The notes under the pieces were generated by a model. The model saw only the letters and a list, made by a program, of their open reading frames with translations, ran no database searches and was not told the origin of the DNA. From Trissonchulus latispiculum (taxonomy: Eukaryota; Nematoda; Enoplea; Enoplida; Ironidae), in NCBI GenBank assembly GCA_030248195.1, contig JASAND010026347.1, forward strand, positions 1 through 64,000: a stretch of DNA of 64,000 nucleotides, written 5' to 3'. Shown piece after piece: positions 20,507-32,900 of the stretch. Within the stretch, counting starts at the first letter, position 1. Every line of letters starts with the position of its first letter. The position numbers and the translations under genes are program-made.

Positions 20507-23206
20507 TTAAATCAAATAGTTTTCGTCTTCCGAAATAGGTTCTTCTTTGGAAGGCAATCTCGACAACATATTGGCCAGAGTATTCAGATGACCAGGTTTA
20601 TATTCAACTTCGAGGTTATAGGGAAGCAACCTGGCGTACCATCTACCAATTCTCGTGGGCTTTCGACCAGTGCCATTGGTGCCACCCAAAAGCACAGTCA
20701 AAGCCTGATGATCGGTTCGAAGGATTACCCGTCGACCCCATGTAAAGATGTGCCATCGTTCAATGCCCCAAACACAGGCTAAAGCTTCTTTTTCTCCAGT
20801 AGAGTACTTCTTTTGAGCATCTGTCAATGTGTGGAAAGCGAACGCTATGACCTTCTCTTGACCATCGTGAATTTGAGACAGTGTTGCTCCCAATCCGTAA
20901 GCACTGGCATCCACAGTGACAATTGTTTGAGCTCTCGAATTGAAAGGTGCCAAAATTGGTGCAGTTCGTAACATCTCCTTTATTTTCTGAAATGTTCTTT
21001 GTTCTTTCTCTGACCATAGGAAAGGAACGTCTTCCCGGAGGAGATGTCGCAAAGGAGCTGCAACCGTGGCAAAATCGGGTAGAAACTTTAGGCAGTAGGA
21101 ACAGAACCCGAGAAATCGACGTAGTAGATCAGTAGTAGTGGGTGGAGGCGTATCAATGATGGCCTGCACTCTTTCCGGGCTTAACTGGATTCCATCGGAA
21201 GAAATGATGTGACCCAGAAACTTCACTGACGAACGGTTCAGTTCAACTTTGCTCATTTCCAACCGGACGTTGCTTCTTTCCAATTTAGATAGAACTTTAT
21301 GCAGACGAACATCATGTTCTTCTTTCGATTTGCCGCCGATGAGAATGTCATCCAGATAGACGACTACACCGGACACTCCAGCTAGCACAATTTCAATGGC
21401 TTTTTGAAAAGCTGATGCTGAGGAGCTTAAACCCATCGGCAATCTTTTATATTGAAATAAACCTTCATGCGTTAGAAAAGCTGTGAGGTGTCGGCTTTCC
21501 TTTGCAAGGGTCATCTGGAAGTATGCCTTTGATAGGTCGAGTTTGGAAAAAACTGTGCATCCGCTGCGCTTCGTGAAAGCTTCTTCTGTTTCAGGAAGCG
21601 GGTACTTATCGACGACTGTAGCTTTGTTTAAAGATCGAAGATCACAGCAAATCCGAATTTTCCCGTTTGGTTTTGGAACTACAACCATAGGATGTACCCA
21701 TTGTGAGGCATCAATTCTTTCGATGACACCGTCTTTCTCCAATGAGCGGAGTTCTTCGGTAACTTTATCTTTAATTGCCAAAGGAATCTTTCGTAGTTTG
21801 TGTATCTTCGGGCTGGCATCAGGAAGCAATTCAATTTTATGCTCAAAACCAACCATGCAACCCATTGATTTTGAGAACAGCTTTGGATAGGTATGCTCTA
21901 AGGTATTGGACGAAATTTCATTTACGGAAAAGGTTTTTCCTGAAATTTCTAGTCCTAGAGCCACAATCATATCCAGGCCAAGGATAGGAAAACCATCACT
22001 GACAACAAAAATTTTAGCAGAAGTTGATGTAGTTTTGTACTGGATCTTTACTGTAATTGTACCACAATTGGAAATTGTCCCTTTGTCATAAGCAGACAAA
22101 GTCACTTTGGATTTCTGAAGAGGTATATTGGATAAGAACTTAGTGTACAAGCTTTTTGGAATCAATGTCACTTCAGATGCAGAGTCGACAACCATTGAAA
22201 TTGGATTGTCATTTATGGTAACTGAACAATAAATAAGTCCTTTATTATTGTTCGTATTCACACTAAGAACTTGAACAGTAGACAAATCAACTTCAGTGTC
22301 ACTTTCATCCGTGGATTCCTGAAATTGCTGAACAGCTTGTACCTTTCTGATACGAGCTTTACAAACTTTTGCCCAGTGGCCGGTTTTTCTACAGAACGAA
22401 CACTGCGAATGCTTTGCAGGACATTCTTTCTGTGTTGCTATATGATTTGTAGAACCACATCGGTGGCAGTGACTGAAACGATTCGGTAAAGCAACTTGCG
22501 CTTGTCTTGGACGAACAGACTTTGTAGGTTTGTCGGGTCTTTTATTCACCGCATTGACTTCCGATTTAGGTAAAGGCGTCAGCACTTTAGCTTCTTGAAT
22601 GGCTCTTTCTATGGAACGGGCAATTTCTAAGGAACGAGCCAAGTTAAGGTCGGCTTCCATAAGTAGCCGTTCTCTGACTCTCGGAATACTGGTTTTCTCG
22701 CCAATTAAATCTCGTATCATTTCGTCTTGTAATTGCCCGTAGTTGCAGTTTTTTACCAAACTGCGCAGTTCAGAATACCAACTGTCAATGGATTCATTAG
22801 GAATTTGACCTCTGGATTTAAATCGGAATCTTGCGGCAATGACATTAGTTTTTGGTTCAAAGTGTTCGGTACAGACTTGGAGAACCTGATCCAGTTGAAC
22901 TTCGGCCTGATTGGGAAGGGGTTCTGGGGGTGGCAGCGTATGGTAAATTCGCTGTCCTTCCACTCCCAGAAAATGAAGCAGTAAGGCAATCTTTCTGGAT
23001 TCAGGGAAAGCATTTGGATTGGCTTGTGCACAACAAGCAACTAGATAGTTCATGAATAAAAGTTTCCAGTCTTTCCAGGGGACTGGAGGTTGCCCGGGGG
23101 GCAGAAAGAAACGAAGGTGGGCCGGATAGCAATTGATCCATGTGCCCTCGTCGCCAAAATATATGTTGTGTTGTAAGAACAGAAACGTGGTGCCAAGAAA
23201 AGCCAC
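20507..23206 (-). CDS. Gypsy gag-pol polyprotein (gag, PR, RT, RNase H)
   Basis: 899 codons open in one frame. Residues ~247-283 hold two zinc knuckles (CHRCGSTNH... and CSFCRKTGHWAKVC), which bind element RNA. The protease active site is at ~341 (VDSASEVTLIP, an unusual DSA instead of DTG/DSG). RT spans ~480-690 with YLDD at 617-620. RNase H is at ~763-890 (VTVDAS, GEKEALA, RTDHQAL). The usual ADALSR motif at the RNase H end reads ANMLSR. The listed start lies within the 5' LTR, so translation probably begins a little further in. The frame ends before the integrase. Confidence 0.9.
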   Translation of the reverse strand: MAFLGTTFLFLQHNIYFGDEGTWINCYPAHLRFFLPPGQPPVPWKDWKLLFMNYLVACCAQANPNAFPESRKIALLLHFLGVEGQRIYHTLPPPEPLPNQAEVQLDQVLQVCTEHFEPKTNVIAARFRFKSRGQIPNESIDSWYSELRSLVKNCNYGQLQDEMIRDLIGEKTSIPRVRERLLMEADLNLARSLEIARSIERAIQEAKVLTPLPKSEVNAVNKRPDKPTKSVRPRQAQVALPNRFSHCHRCGSTNHIATQKECPAKHSQCSFCRKTGHWAKVCKARIRKVQAVQQFQESTDESDTEVDLSTVQVLSVNTNNNKGLIYCSVTINDNPISMVVDSASEVTLIPKSLYTKFLSNIPLQKSKVTLSAYDKGTISNCGTITVKIQYKTTSTSAKIFVVSDGFPILGLDMIVALGLEISGKTFSVNEISSNTLEHTYPKLFSKSMGCMVGFEHKIELLPDASPKIHKLRKIPLAIKDKVTEELRSLEKDGVIERIDASQWVHPMVVVPKPNGKIRICCDLRSLNKATVVDKYPLPETEEAFTKRSGCTVFSKLDLSKAYFQMTLAKESRHLTAFLTHEGLFQYKRLPMGLSSSASAFQKAIEIVLAGVSGVVVYLDDILIGGKSKEEHDVRLHKVLSKLERSNVRLEMSKVELNRSSVKFLGHIISSDGIQLSPERVQAIIDTPPPTTTDLLRRFLGFCSYCLKFLPDFATVAAPLRHLLREDVPFLWSEKEQRTFQKIKEMLRTAPILAPFNSRAQTIVTVDASAYGLGATLSQIHDGQEKVIAFAFHTLTDAQKKYSTGEKEALACVWGIERWHIFTWGRRVILRTDHQALTVLLGGTNGTGRKPTRIGRWYARLLPYNLEVEYKPGHLNTLANMLSRLPSKEEPISEDENYLI

Positions 23207-23306
23207 GACTATACTTCAGTACGTTTACACAACAACCGAGGAACGGAATTCAAAAAGTCTTTAACTTTTTAAGTTTTCTGCACTTCATGTGTTTCTCAAC
23301 ACAACA
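23164..23306 (-). repeat. 5' LTR of gypsy element
   Basis: 143 bp. Immediately inside, on the minus strand, is TTTGGCGACGAGG, a PBS-like site. Confidence 0.9.
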
Positions 23307-23713
23307 TAAAGTTACACGCAAAGGTCAAGTGTGTGCCTTAGATTGCTGCTAACTTGTCAAAATGAGGGTCTCCTTAAAGAGCAAACGAGACAGGGTGCCT
23401 GTTAGAAGTCAATGGTTGATGCAACCAGAATCACAGCTGTTTAATTGATGATAAAGTCTGATAGTACAAGTGAAATTCTTATTGGAAAACCTTTCCTTCA
23501 TTTTCTTCCATTTTCTTCCATTTTCTTTCTTCTTCTTTTCTTTCTTTCTTTCTTTCGTTTCTTTTCTTTAAACTGAAATAAGCGACTGGCTGTATTTTCA
23601 GTAAGGTGGGATCAGGGGTCTTATGTTTCGAAGTCAGACTACACCCCAGTACCATCAGCTGAAATTCCATATATCAGGCTTATCAATCTTTGCATACCTG
23701 CTTCCTTTTACAG
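23307..23713. other. Intergenic/intron; CT-rich repeat
   Basis: No gene recognised. 23500-23572 is a (TTTC)n/(TTCC)n pyrimidine run. Similarity to the gypsy element ends at 23306. Confidence 0.5.
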
Positions 23714-23785
23714 CCTAACACTGATCTCGCTAAGTTCTCTTCGTGATTTATTCCACAGCTCGCTCAGTAAGTACTGTTTTTCTAG

Positions 23786-23978
23786 GTGTGATGTATGAGA
23801 TTAGGATTCCTCAGGAGCAAAGAATTGTAACGTATCAAGATCACTGGATTGACGGATTGTATGTCACCTTTTTCCATCCAGACGATCCAGCTTTCAAAAC
23901 GAAAATTCAGCTTCCCACTGGAGTTGGAGCTTTGCTGGAGATTTTTGAGAAAAGCAATGAATATATAAACAGTCCAAG
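23786..23978 (+). CDS. DEG/ENaC exon (extracellular)
   Basis: Acceptor TTTTTCTAG ends at 23785; donor GTAACA at 23979. Encodes the mid-extracellular segment with LYVTFFHPDDPAF and the LPTGVGALLEI strand. An alternative acceptor 28 bases or more upstream is discussed under findings. Confidence 0.8.
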
Positions 23979-26900
23979 GTAACAATGCAGAGAACTATTA
24001 AGTTTGTGACTAACTTTTCTAGTCAATTCGCAGCATTTTGATGTCCTCCCTTGAGAGCAAATGACGTTAAATTCCTGAGGCAAAGTCAAAAGATTTCATT
24101 TGATTTACAGTTTCTTTACCCTCAAATAGGCAACGGCTATGAAGACATCTCAAGGTTAAATAATCCGTTTTTTCGCTTTTTTTCGTAAATCGCTTTTTCT
24201 TGTGTACCACGAGAGTTGTTAAATTTTTGGTAACGAAGTTTCACTCACGACTTCCCTATGCGGGCTGCCAGACTGAGGAAGCACATTGGATGATTATGGA
24301 CAAAACATTGCTACCAAACGTTTACAGCTCCCGTTAAAAAAAGGCAAGAAATCTAAGAAACGACGCCACCAATAACGGCACAAATTTTGCTGTGACATTT
24401 CTTTCATTGCTGCAAATTTCTCTGTCTGCCATCCGCATTTTCCTACCGTTTATTTACAGGTCGCCATGTTCAATGGAAGCAACCGAGCGGAAGTCTTTGG
24501 TGAACGGCATCGTGAATGCTTTGATGAAGGACTGCGGAGAGCAGTGCCAGCCCATATCCACCAGCCGAGGCGATGAGACTGTACCACTCTGCAGACCCTA
24601 TCAAATCATCCGCTGTCTTCAACCATTGACAAACTCCACGGTTCTACGGGCCCTGATTGAGGAGCAGAAAGTATCCTACACTCGGGCATGCCATGTGAAC
24701 TCGTACGACTACGCTTTGTCCTTGACCAAGTAAGAACCGAACTCTCATTCTATGATCTGCGGAACCAGTTGAGTGTAACGAGAGAAAATGGTGCTGTCTC
24801 ATCCTAGCAAGAGCTTTTAACGAGAAATCCGAAAAGATCACCTGTCCGTAGCAGGAATTTCAATGAAACACAAAATTTGATGAGGCATAGACAAAGTGGC
24901 CTGGACCAGTTTTTTGGCTTTTCTGTCGGCCTCTGCGCAGCAGGTTTCTTATGTTTGCTCTGCCATCTAAAATGCATACATTTGATAGTAGTTAGCTTTC
25001 TCCAGAAAAGCGTGCAACCAATGCTTCATGTTGGCTGAGTTTAAGCTTACAATTAAGGCTTCAGTTTTTAAAATTTACTACGTATGAATGACCCAGACAG
25101 TGAACACAATTCTGATTTAGAGTCTCGAGAAAACGGTTACTGTTTGATATTCTAAACTGCAAGAATGATTATTGCAGGCTTTAAGTTTTAGTGGAAAAAA
25201 TATTGAAAGTATTTGGACGAATTTATTGGGTTGCCACTTTTTCACAAAAAGCAACCCTTTCATCCAAGTATGTGTAACGAAAATGAATAAATAAGAAATT
25301 TAGAATTGCATTCTGAAAGCTTTCGGAATCTGGTTTAGTGTTGTTCAAAAAGAGTCTCAGAAAATCCTATAAAAAAGGATGTTCTTGCTTAATCACGGGG
25401 TGACGAAATCTATCGCTAGTATGCTGCAAATAATTCAACGTTACGGTAGCTACTTGTTGTGAAGCTAAAGAATGGAAAAGACAGTTGTTAAAATATTGAA
25501 AGAAATTGTTGTTTCTTGGTTTCTGATCCGTTAGTGTTCTGTCGTTACGATCGGGTGTTAAAGCGTAGTCACAGACACTACACTACTGTCATGGAATAGG
25601 GCTCATTCAAAAAGCCGTTGTCTAGAAGATTGTTAGCTATCAGAAAATATACTGAGGGAAAGTGATCCAGCAATTGTAACTCATCGTGCATACTGGCCTT
25701 ATCAGACATGTGAAGTTTTAAACTTGTCTTTTGCATGAATTGTGTTCGTTTAAAAAGGTGTTGTCAGTAGAGGCCTGCACGGGCCGAATTTTTGCGGCCC
25801 GGCCCGGCCCGTGAAAAATCTTTCTTGGCCCGCCCGGCCCGGCCCGTCAGATGCTTTGGCCCGGCCCGGCCCGGCCCGTCAAAATTTTCGGCCCGCCCGG
25901 CCCACGAAATTTTTTCATTTGTCCCAAATTGCAAAATTACGTAAATAATTTTCTTAGCTTGGTTATTGGTCTTAGCTTAGCTTAGCTATGGTCAGAAGGA
26001 GCAAACTTTCATTTTTAAAGAAGTAGTAAATCTCTGCTCCACAAACTCAAAACTTTGATTTTTAAAACTTTTTAAACTTTTAAACTTTTTTCTAAGTAAA
26101 TGTATCGTTTTCTTAAAAAAGACAGCGAATACATCAAAACCAAAATAAAATATTTACACTGTTACTAATACCTTATATATATTGCCCTATTCCAAAGTTT
26201 CATATTCTAATGTTGCAAAAAACGCTAAAATTATACTTAGGCGAATTGAGGATTTGACATTAATGATGTGACGTTAAATGCACGTATTATTCATGAAAAT
26301 AAAATGCTAACGTTACTACGGGAAACCAGTGTTAGTTTGAACGAAACATATTACAGGAAACACAAAACATTTTAAGCTAAAATATGAATTACTATTTTAT
26401 AGTTAAATCTTTCAAAAACTGATGGCGGGCCGGACTGTCGGCCCGCGGCCCGGCCCGGCCCGTGAGTTTCGGCCTGCGGCCCGGCCCGGCCGGTGAACTT
26501 TGGTCGTCGGCCCGCCCGGGCCGGGCCGCGGGCCGTAATGCAGGCCTCTAGTTGTCAGCCAGGTCTCCGGTTATCAGAAAATATAAGAATCTTGTAGTAC
26601 GGTTTTCTCTGTCAAAAGTTAGACTGAGAGAAAGTGATTTAGCAAAGATAACTCATCACGTATTTTGAGCCTTTCGAACATGTGCGGATCTAGACCTTTC
26701 CTTCGAATGAATCGTGGTGGTTTAAAAAGCTGTTATTAATAAGGCCAGAAGCTATCAGAAAATATCAAAAGTTACTCGTGCGGATACTTCAGTGAAAATA
26801 TGTACTGAGGGAAACACCCTAAATCTGTTCTCATTCTGCAAAACGAAGTTTGCATAGGCTGTTGCAGGCTGGGTCCGCATCAGCAGCTGTAGTATAAAAA

Positions 26901-29900
26901 TTATCACAGCAGCGGCTATGAAAATTCGAATCGCTTAATTGTATTTAGTTTTATGATTGCCTACGTAGGATTTACACTTTAAGTCTTGATTTTGTTGTAC
27001 AAAAATAATAATTGTAGTGTAGTACTGGAATAAGTCTAAAATGTCTGAATAATCATGTACCTTTCTATGACCAGTTTTGTATCCATGTTCATTGCTGTAA
27101 TATTAACCATAATTGTCTGTATTGTATTAATTATAATTGTATTTCAATTGTACCTTATGCGAGAATCTGTTCACCTCTAATTGAGGTCGAGTTTTGTTAA
27201 ATTTTAACCCCCTTTATTTTGCATCATCAATCGTATGGGGTTTGTTCACAAGCCCCTACACTGAGCTTGTGTGAATGTGAAATGTGCAGCCTGAGTGTCT
27301 ATGTCTGTGTATGTGTGATGATCTCTGCCTTTTTCACGTCACTAGGGTGACGTTAGTTCTCCCTCATTAAGAAATAACACGCATAGTCTAGCAGAGGGGA
27401 ACCCCTCTGCAAATTAATGCACAAGTCACCCCTGAAAAAGAAGAAGCAAGAAATTAATAGTTAACTTTAATAAGTGAAATATCACAAGGCCCTAGCAAAT
27501 TAGTAAACTGCGTAGAAGTTAGGTATCGTCTAGGTAACAGCTTATTTCATCTTGGCCTTCAAGGGCCCTTGTTCATTATTACTACTTCTTCTTCCTTACT
27601 TCTTGTTTCCATCGGCTTTCCTTTCGCCTGCGCGTCTGTTTGGCAAACAAGGTCCAAATCTTTAGAAATGAAGCTCAGGACAAAGGTACTTGAAAACAAA
27701 AAGGCAGTAAAAGTTTATGGCCCATCGTGTTAGGGTACTTTGGGCCACTTGAGAAACGGCATTTGGGCCCTAAAAGTTACGCAACTAAGCTGATGGACTG
27801 CTCAGGTGCAAATTCTAAAGAAGGAGGCTGAGTCCTCCCTTTCAAACCAACCAATAACAAAACGCAATCATGAAAGCAGCCAATCATCGCGAGATGAATG
27901 CAAAATGACGGCAAAGAAAGTTAACGTGGGACCAAAATTCACAGTTTCCAGTCAGTCTGTGAATTTGGCGTACTAGCGGACGGCCGCTCTCGTTTGAGGT
28001 TATGGGGGGAAATCACAGACACCCCTTGAGTGTTCTGTTGGGAGAGGCTTTGCCTCTCCCCATCTAGGATAGCTCCCTCAAAATTTTTGTCCACTCCTCG
28101 GGTCCCTAGGTTGGGATTGCGGATACTCCTGGAGGTATGGTCTGTCTAAAATGGGTTGGCTTTAGAAGCCTGTTTCGAATCTCCCCTCTAGGTTGAGCTG
28201 CCCCTCCCCTTTAAGAGCTTTCTGTAAAACGTGTAAGCGCGAGTTTCAAAGCTATCTAGTCGGACTTCGAGTCCCTTATTCGAAAATACTTCGTTAAAAC
28301 CGGGCCCTCGCCGCCCTAGACTAATTAAGGTTGACTTTGCTATTGCTTTCATGTTTGTGCGCTAATATCGGCAGATATTAGCTGGATTTCCCTAGATTTA
28401 CTGGGAAGGAAATCTGGGATACGTCATTGGTGGGGGTTTCTGACGGAAATCCCCTCTACAATTTTTTTTCAAAATTATGCAAAAAATTCACTTTCGATTA
28501 CCTTCTGACCGTTTCTTCCAGGTTTTCAAAGTAATTTCGTTGCCCTGAAAAAATCCTTACTCTCAATCTAACTTTATGACAATTTCCAGAACTTTTAAAC
28601 CCGAGTTAGTCTTGTCCAAAAATCCTAGCAATTGTAAAGATTTGAATTATCTCAATAAAAGGTAAATTTAAATAAACGGAAGATTTACAGATCCTAGAGT
28701 GTGTGCATGTCAATTCGTCCCTAAACCGCTTACTCTAACCAACCGCAGAACGCGCCGGCAGTCTATTTTAGTACCGTGAGTTTACTTTTCTTTTTAGACA
28801 AAATTACGTAGATTACAAAACTTCAAGAACTTTACATAATAATAAAAGAAACTTTTTCCAAAACACAAATAATAGCAACCAGTAATAAGCAGAACAGAAA
28901 TAAAGGGACAGTGATCCAAAATAATAGCGGAATTGGGGTCCCCGAAATAAGACTAAGTTCACCCAAAACTAGACAAAAGAAGACGGAGACGAATAACCCG
29001 ACCTCACATTGATAGCGCACTTTCGAGACTGACTAAAATTGAGCGCCCAAACTTGATTGTAAAAGTTAGCTATAGGACCGAGGTCCTTACACGAGAGTAC
29101 AATTTTCATTTACCGTTTGTGAAGATAGCGCTACATTTTGAATAAATTTAGATGAAAATCAAGGGAAATATTAGAAAATACTTCACACAATCATTGGGTT
29201 TCTAGTTTCCCATTTTAAAACGCACGCAATTTTTACCAGTTCCCTGAAATCCAGTTAATACTGCTGAATCTGGGTTAAAACCGACAAGGTTTTAACCCAT
29301 TTGATTCAGTTCTAGGAGAGCGCTGCCTTTGGGCCTCTAGATCGTCTTTCTCTGCTTCTGCTCTTCGGATCCCGTGGATACCCCGTCTCCTGCTCTTTCG
29401 ATCCTCAGCCGGATATCAGCCTCCCCTCCTCTTGGTTCTTTGGTTCTACCTCCCAGTGTGAGTGACACCCTGCGATGACCCCTGGACTCTCAACTTTCCT
29501 GTTTTCCCCGATTCTGATTCAGCTGCTCTGTCCGGATTACTCGGAACTCTGCCGCCAATCGTCAGTTTGCTGAGATTTTACTTGCCTCTAGAACTTTTGT
29601 GAGAGCCTACTCTAGGCTTAGGGGAGCACAAATCAGTCTAGGACTGCCATATCTGGGTACTGAGCGTGGGTTGGATGTTCAGTAGATTCTAGCGAAGAAA
29701 TGAAGATCCTGATTCGTATCTGTTAACTTTCAAACTTGCTGTTTTCAAAAAATGTACTGATACAAATCTGTTTGTCCAAAATTGTTCTGCTGTTGCTTTT
29801 ACTTTCGCTATTTCTTCCAAATCCAATCAAATTCTCTCCCTCTAAATTTTGTCAAAGTTTTAAGGTTAAAGGTCGTCTTCTTTAGAAGAAGGCAGAATAG

Positions 29901-32900
29901 TTACTAGTTTTCCGCTGGTGCGTATTGCTGGTAGCTATTCGTGACCTGGTACGGGTAGACTTGTGCACACATTTCAGGTACATATAGGGAGCATATAGGG
30001 AACCTCCCCCTCTACCCTGAAAACCAAATCATTGCGTGACTGCGAATCAATTCGCAGTCTGAGAAACGAGTACAGTTTGTGAGCGAGAGTGCGTGTGTGT
30101 GTGTGTGTGGCAACCAGTTAGGCTACAATACTAATCTAACCAAAACTTCTTAGGTTTCAGCTTTAGCTCTTCCTCTAGGTTTCGGAGTACGGACCTGTGA
30201 CTGATCATAACGATTTTGGGTTTAGTTGGTAGGCGGTGAACGGATTAAAATCGTATCAGTTCTTGCAATAGATTTGTAGTGTATATTGATCTTGTGTGTG
30301 TGTTGATATAAGGTAATTTGACATAGTAAATAGTTCATTAGGATCAGAACTTAAGTCGTTGTAGTTGGTGCTAGGTTGAATAGGATACCGCTGAGTCGAC
30401 GATAATGGATCAGTCTGGAGCCAATTCAGTTTATCTACGGTGAAGAAGAGGGAAGCCTTAGCGATTTTGGTGACATTAGTGAGCCAGGAAACCAACTTAA
30501 TCTGCCATTTCATCAGTGTCCCAGTGCAACAACCAGTACAGTTTTAGCATACTTTTCCTAGTTCACGAGGGTAGTTCTCTAGTTGAGACTGAGCATTCGG
30601 AGGTGACTTTCTACTGCAACTGCTCTCAGCCGTGGGATCATATTGAGATTGAAGCTTGGATTGTTGATAGCGAGCCCGAAGGAAGCCCTCATATGGTGAC
30701 CTGGTCTTGTGTTTTCGAGTGTGACGGTTGTTCTGACTTTAAGGTTCTCTTCGTTTGTGCAGTGACCCCTGGTACCGATCCGTGGGTGTCAGTTAAGCAT
30801 CGTAACTGTCTTCTTGATAACTACGTCCCCTGAGGCGCTAGTAAACTCACTTTCCCAACAGGCGGACCGTCTGGATTAGACACACTAGGCTAGCTTAGTC
30901 CATAGAGCTAAGAGTTGATCTTCATCTTCTCGCTGTCTGCCTCTCTGTGTAACGAATTTTCGACCCCAACTCAGCCAGTTTATTACATATGTTCGTTGTT
31001 TATTATTACTCTCGTTACCAGCCCTGTCCCCTCATTTAATGTTTGCTAGAGTTGACCGATTTTGCTCAAACTTTGCATGTGGGCTGGGGTTGGGTGAAGT
31101 GCTGACTGAAGTCAGGGGAGCTATTCTAAAGCTATTCGAAAGTACTCGATACGGTGATGTTGCATATGGTAAAAATTGAAAGTTGTCCAATCGGGCTCAT
31201 ATTGGTATCATTCGAACGCTCTCGTTGAGGAGATACAAAGTTGTAATAGGGCCAAAGCGCCAAAATGTACGAAATTTGAGTTACAGAGATTCAAATTGGT
31301 CATAAATGGCTAAAATAACCAAAAATTGAAACTTCTCAAAAAACGTAGTCATTGTGGTTTACTCCAATAAAAGTTCTCGATGTCGAAATTACTACTTCAT
31401 GTACCTAGGATCATTCACGAGATTCGTTGGAGAGATATCGTAATTAGTGATGTTTCAGGCACTGAAACTGAAACTTAAACTGAAACTATTTTAGGAGGAG
31501 ACCTGAAACTGAAACTATTTTAAGCGGCCGACTGAAACCGAAACTGAAACTGAAATTAGATTGGGTAAAGACCTCAAACTAGTTTCAGTCTTTTCTCAAA
31601 ACATGAATATTTGATGGTTTACAGCGGTTTTTTCGCTAATACGCTGCAGTGGAAGTATAAATAATCATAAATTTATGCATTATATTATGTCTCAACGCTA
31701 GAATTAGCAGTTTTTCGAATGGACTGAAACTGAAACTATTTTGCGTTCCCGACTGAAACTGAAACTGAAACTGAAACTATTTTGGGAGGAGACCGGAAAC
31801 TGAAACTGAAACCGTCTTGGACCGCCGACTGAAACTGAAGCTGAAACTGAAATCGGTTACTGAAACAACACTAATCGTAATAAACCGATAAAGCAGCGCA
31901 AACCATTCTCGCTATTTCGCTGGTTTAAGTTTAGACGCAATCTGGCTTTTTGGACAAAGGTTTTTTGCACCGTAAGAGGTTAAAGGTAAATGTTTAACCT
32001 AGGAGATATCTCCGTCAAGCCACAAGATATGGGGTGCCGGTGAAAACTTCGCAACAATTAATTTCGATATTACTATGGAAACTCTTTAACCTTTTGCAGA
32101 CACCTTTGCTTGTTATCATTTAGAACCAATTCAACTATTTCTTTATTTCTCCATAACCTGCATGACCTTTGTCTGTCAAGCCAACTAAATGTGAATTACA
32201 AGGTGAACCTTTCGAGCCATTTTGACAGTAATCAAGACGAAACATTTTATTTTTTAGTCTGGTACAGACTGAGCCAGGTCAGGAATCGTCCAGAATTGTA
32301 AACACATCTGAGCTGCAGACACATTGGACCATGCTTCAAGTCCGTCACTACAAGCTGGAAATTGCAGAAAATACAGAATTTGAAGTCATGTCCTATACCA
32401 GCTTTATCGCTAATCTTGGTGGGATGCTGGGACTGTGGGTAGGCCGTGCTTTTTGTAGCTCCAGAGCCGAGATATTTGTTGTCATCTGTGACTTATGCTG
32501 TGCTCAAATTTTAACCTATAGTTAATATGTGACTCGTGTAACAACTGCATGTGAAATCAGGAATAGTGAAATGGCCCACTTGGAATGCGTAAATCACAAC
32601 ACTAAGTGCATCACTCAAATAATATTTTCTTTTCATTTGATATAAAATTGAATAACTGTGTCCTAAACCTTTGGCTGCGTTCTGGAGAAAGACCCTGCCA
32701 GAATCAAATCTCAGTGCCGCCCTTTTGGTCAGAGGAAATTGTACAATCTTATCATTTCTGCAATATGCTATTTAGCTTTCCACTATGTGAAATTTTATTC
32801 CATTCTGATTACAGGGGTTCTTTGGGGTTCTACGTTTATCTTGGCATGGGTCCCCTATGGAAATAAGATAGCTACAAGATACAAGCTAAGCTTATAAACA

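Larger units (their letters stand above)
18951..23306 (-). mobile_element. Ty3/gypsy LTR retrotransposon (decayed)
   Basis: About 4.36 kb on the minus strand. Near-identical LTRs (18951-19091 and 23164-23306) start TGTTGTGT and end ACACAACA; flanking pentamers are AAAAG and TAAAG, a possible 5-bp target duplication with one change. Domain order gag zinc knuckles - protease - RT - RNase H - integrase is that of Ty3/gypsy. Several stops and a frameshift in the integrase half show it is inactive, yet LTR similarity suggests a fairly recent insertion. It lies upstream of the channel exons. Confidence 0.95.

Noticed and set aside
30516..30833. Treating this frame as another channel exon
   Set aside because: It lies inside a repeat that also occurs, broken, at 34.1-34.5 kb, and phase continuity of the channel exons needs nothing here.
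31445..31873. CTGAAA microsatellite
   Set aside because: Matched ends and an exact 8-bp flanking duplication show it is a transposable element.
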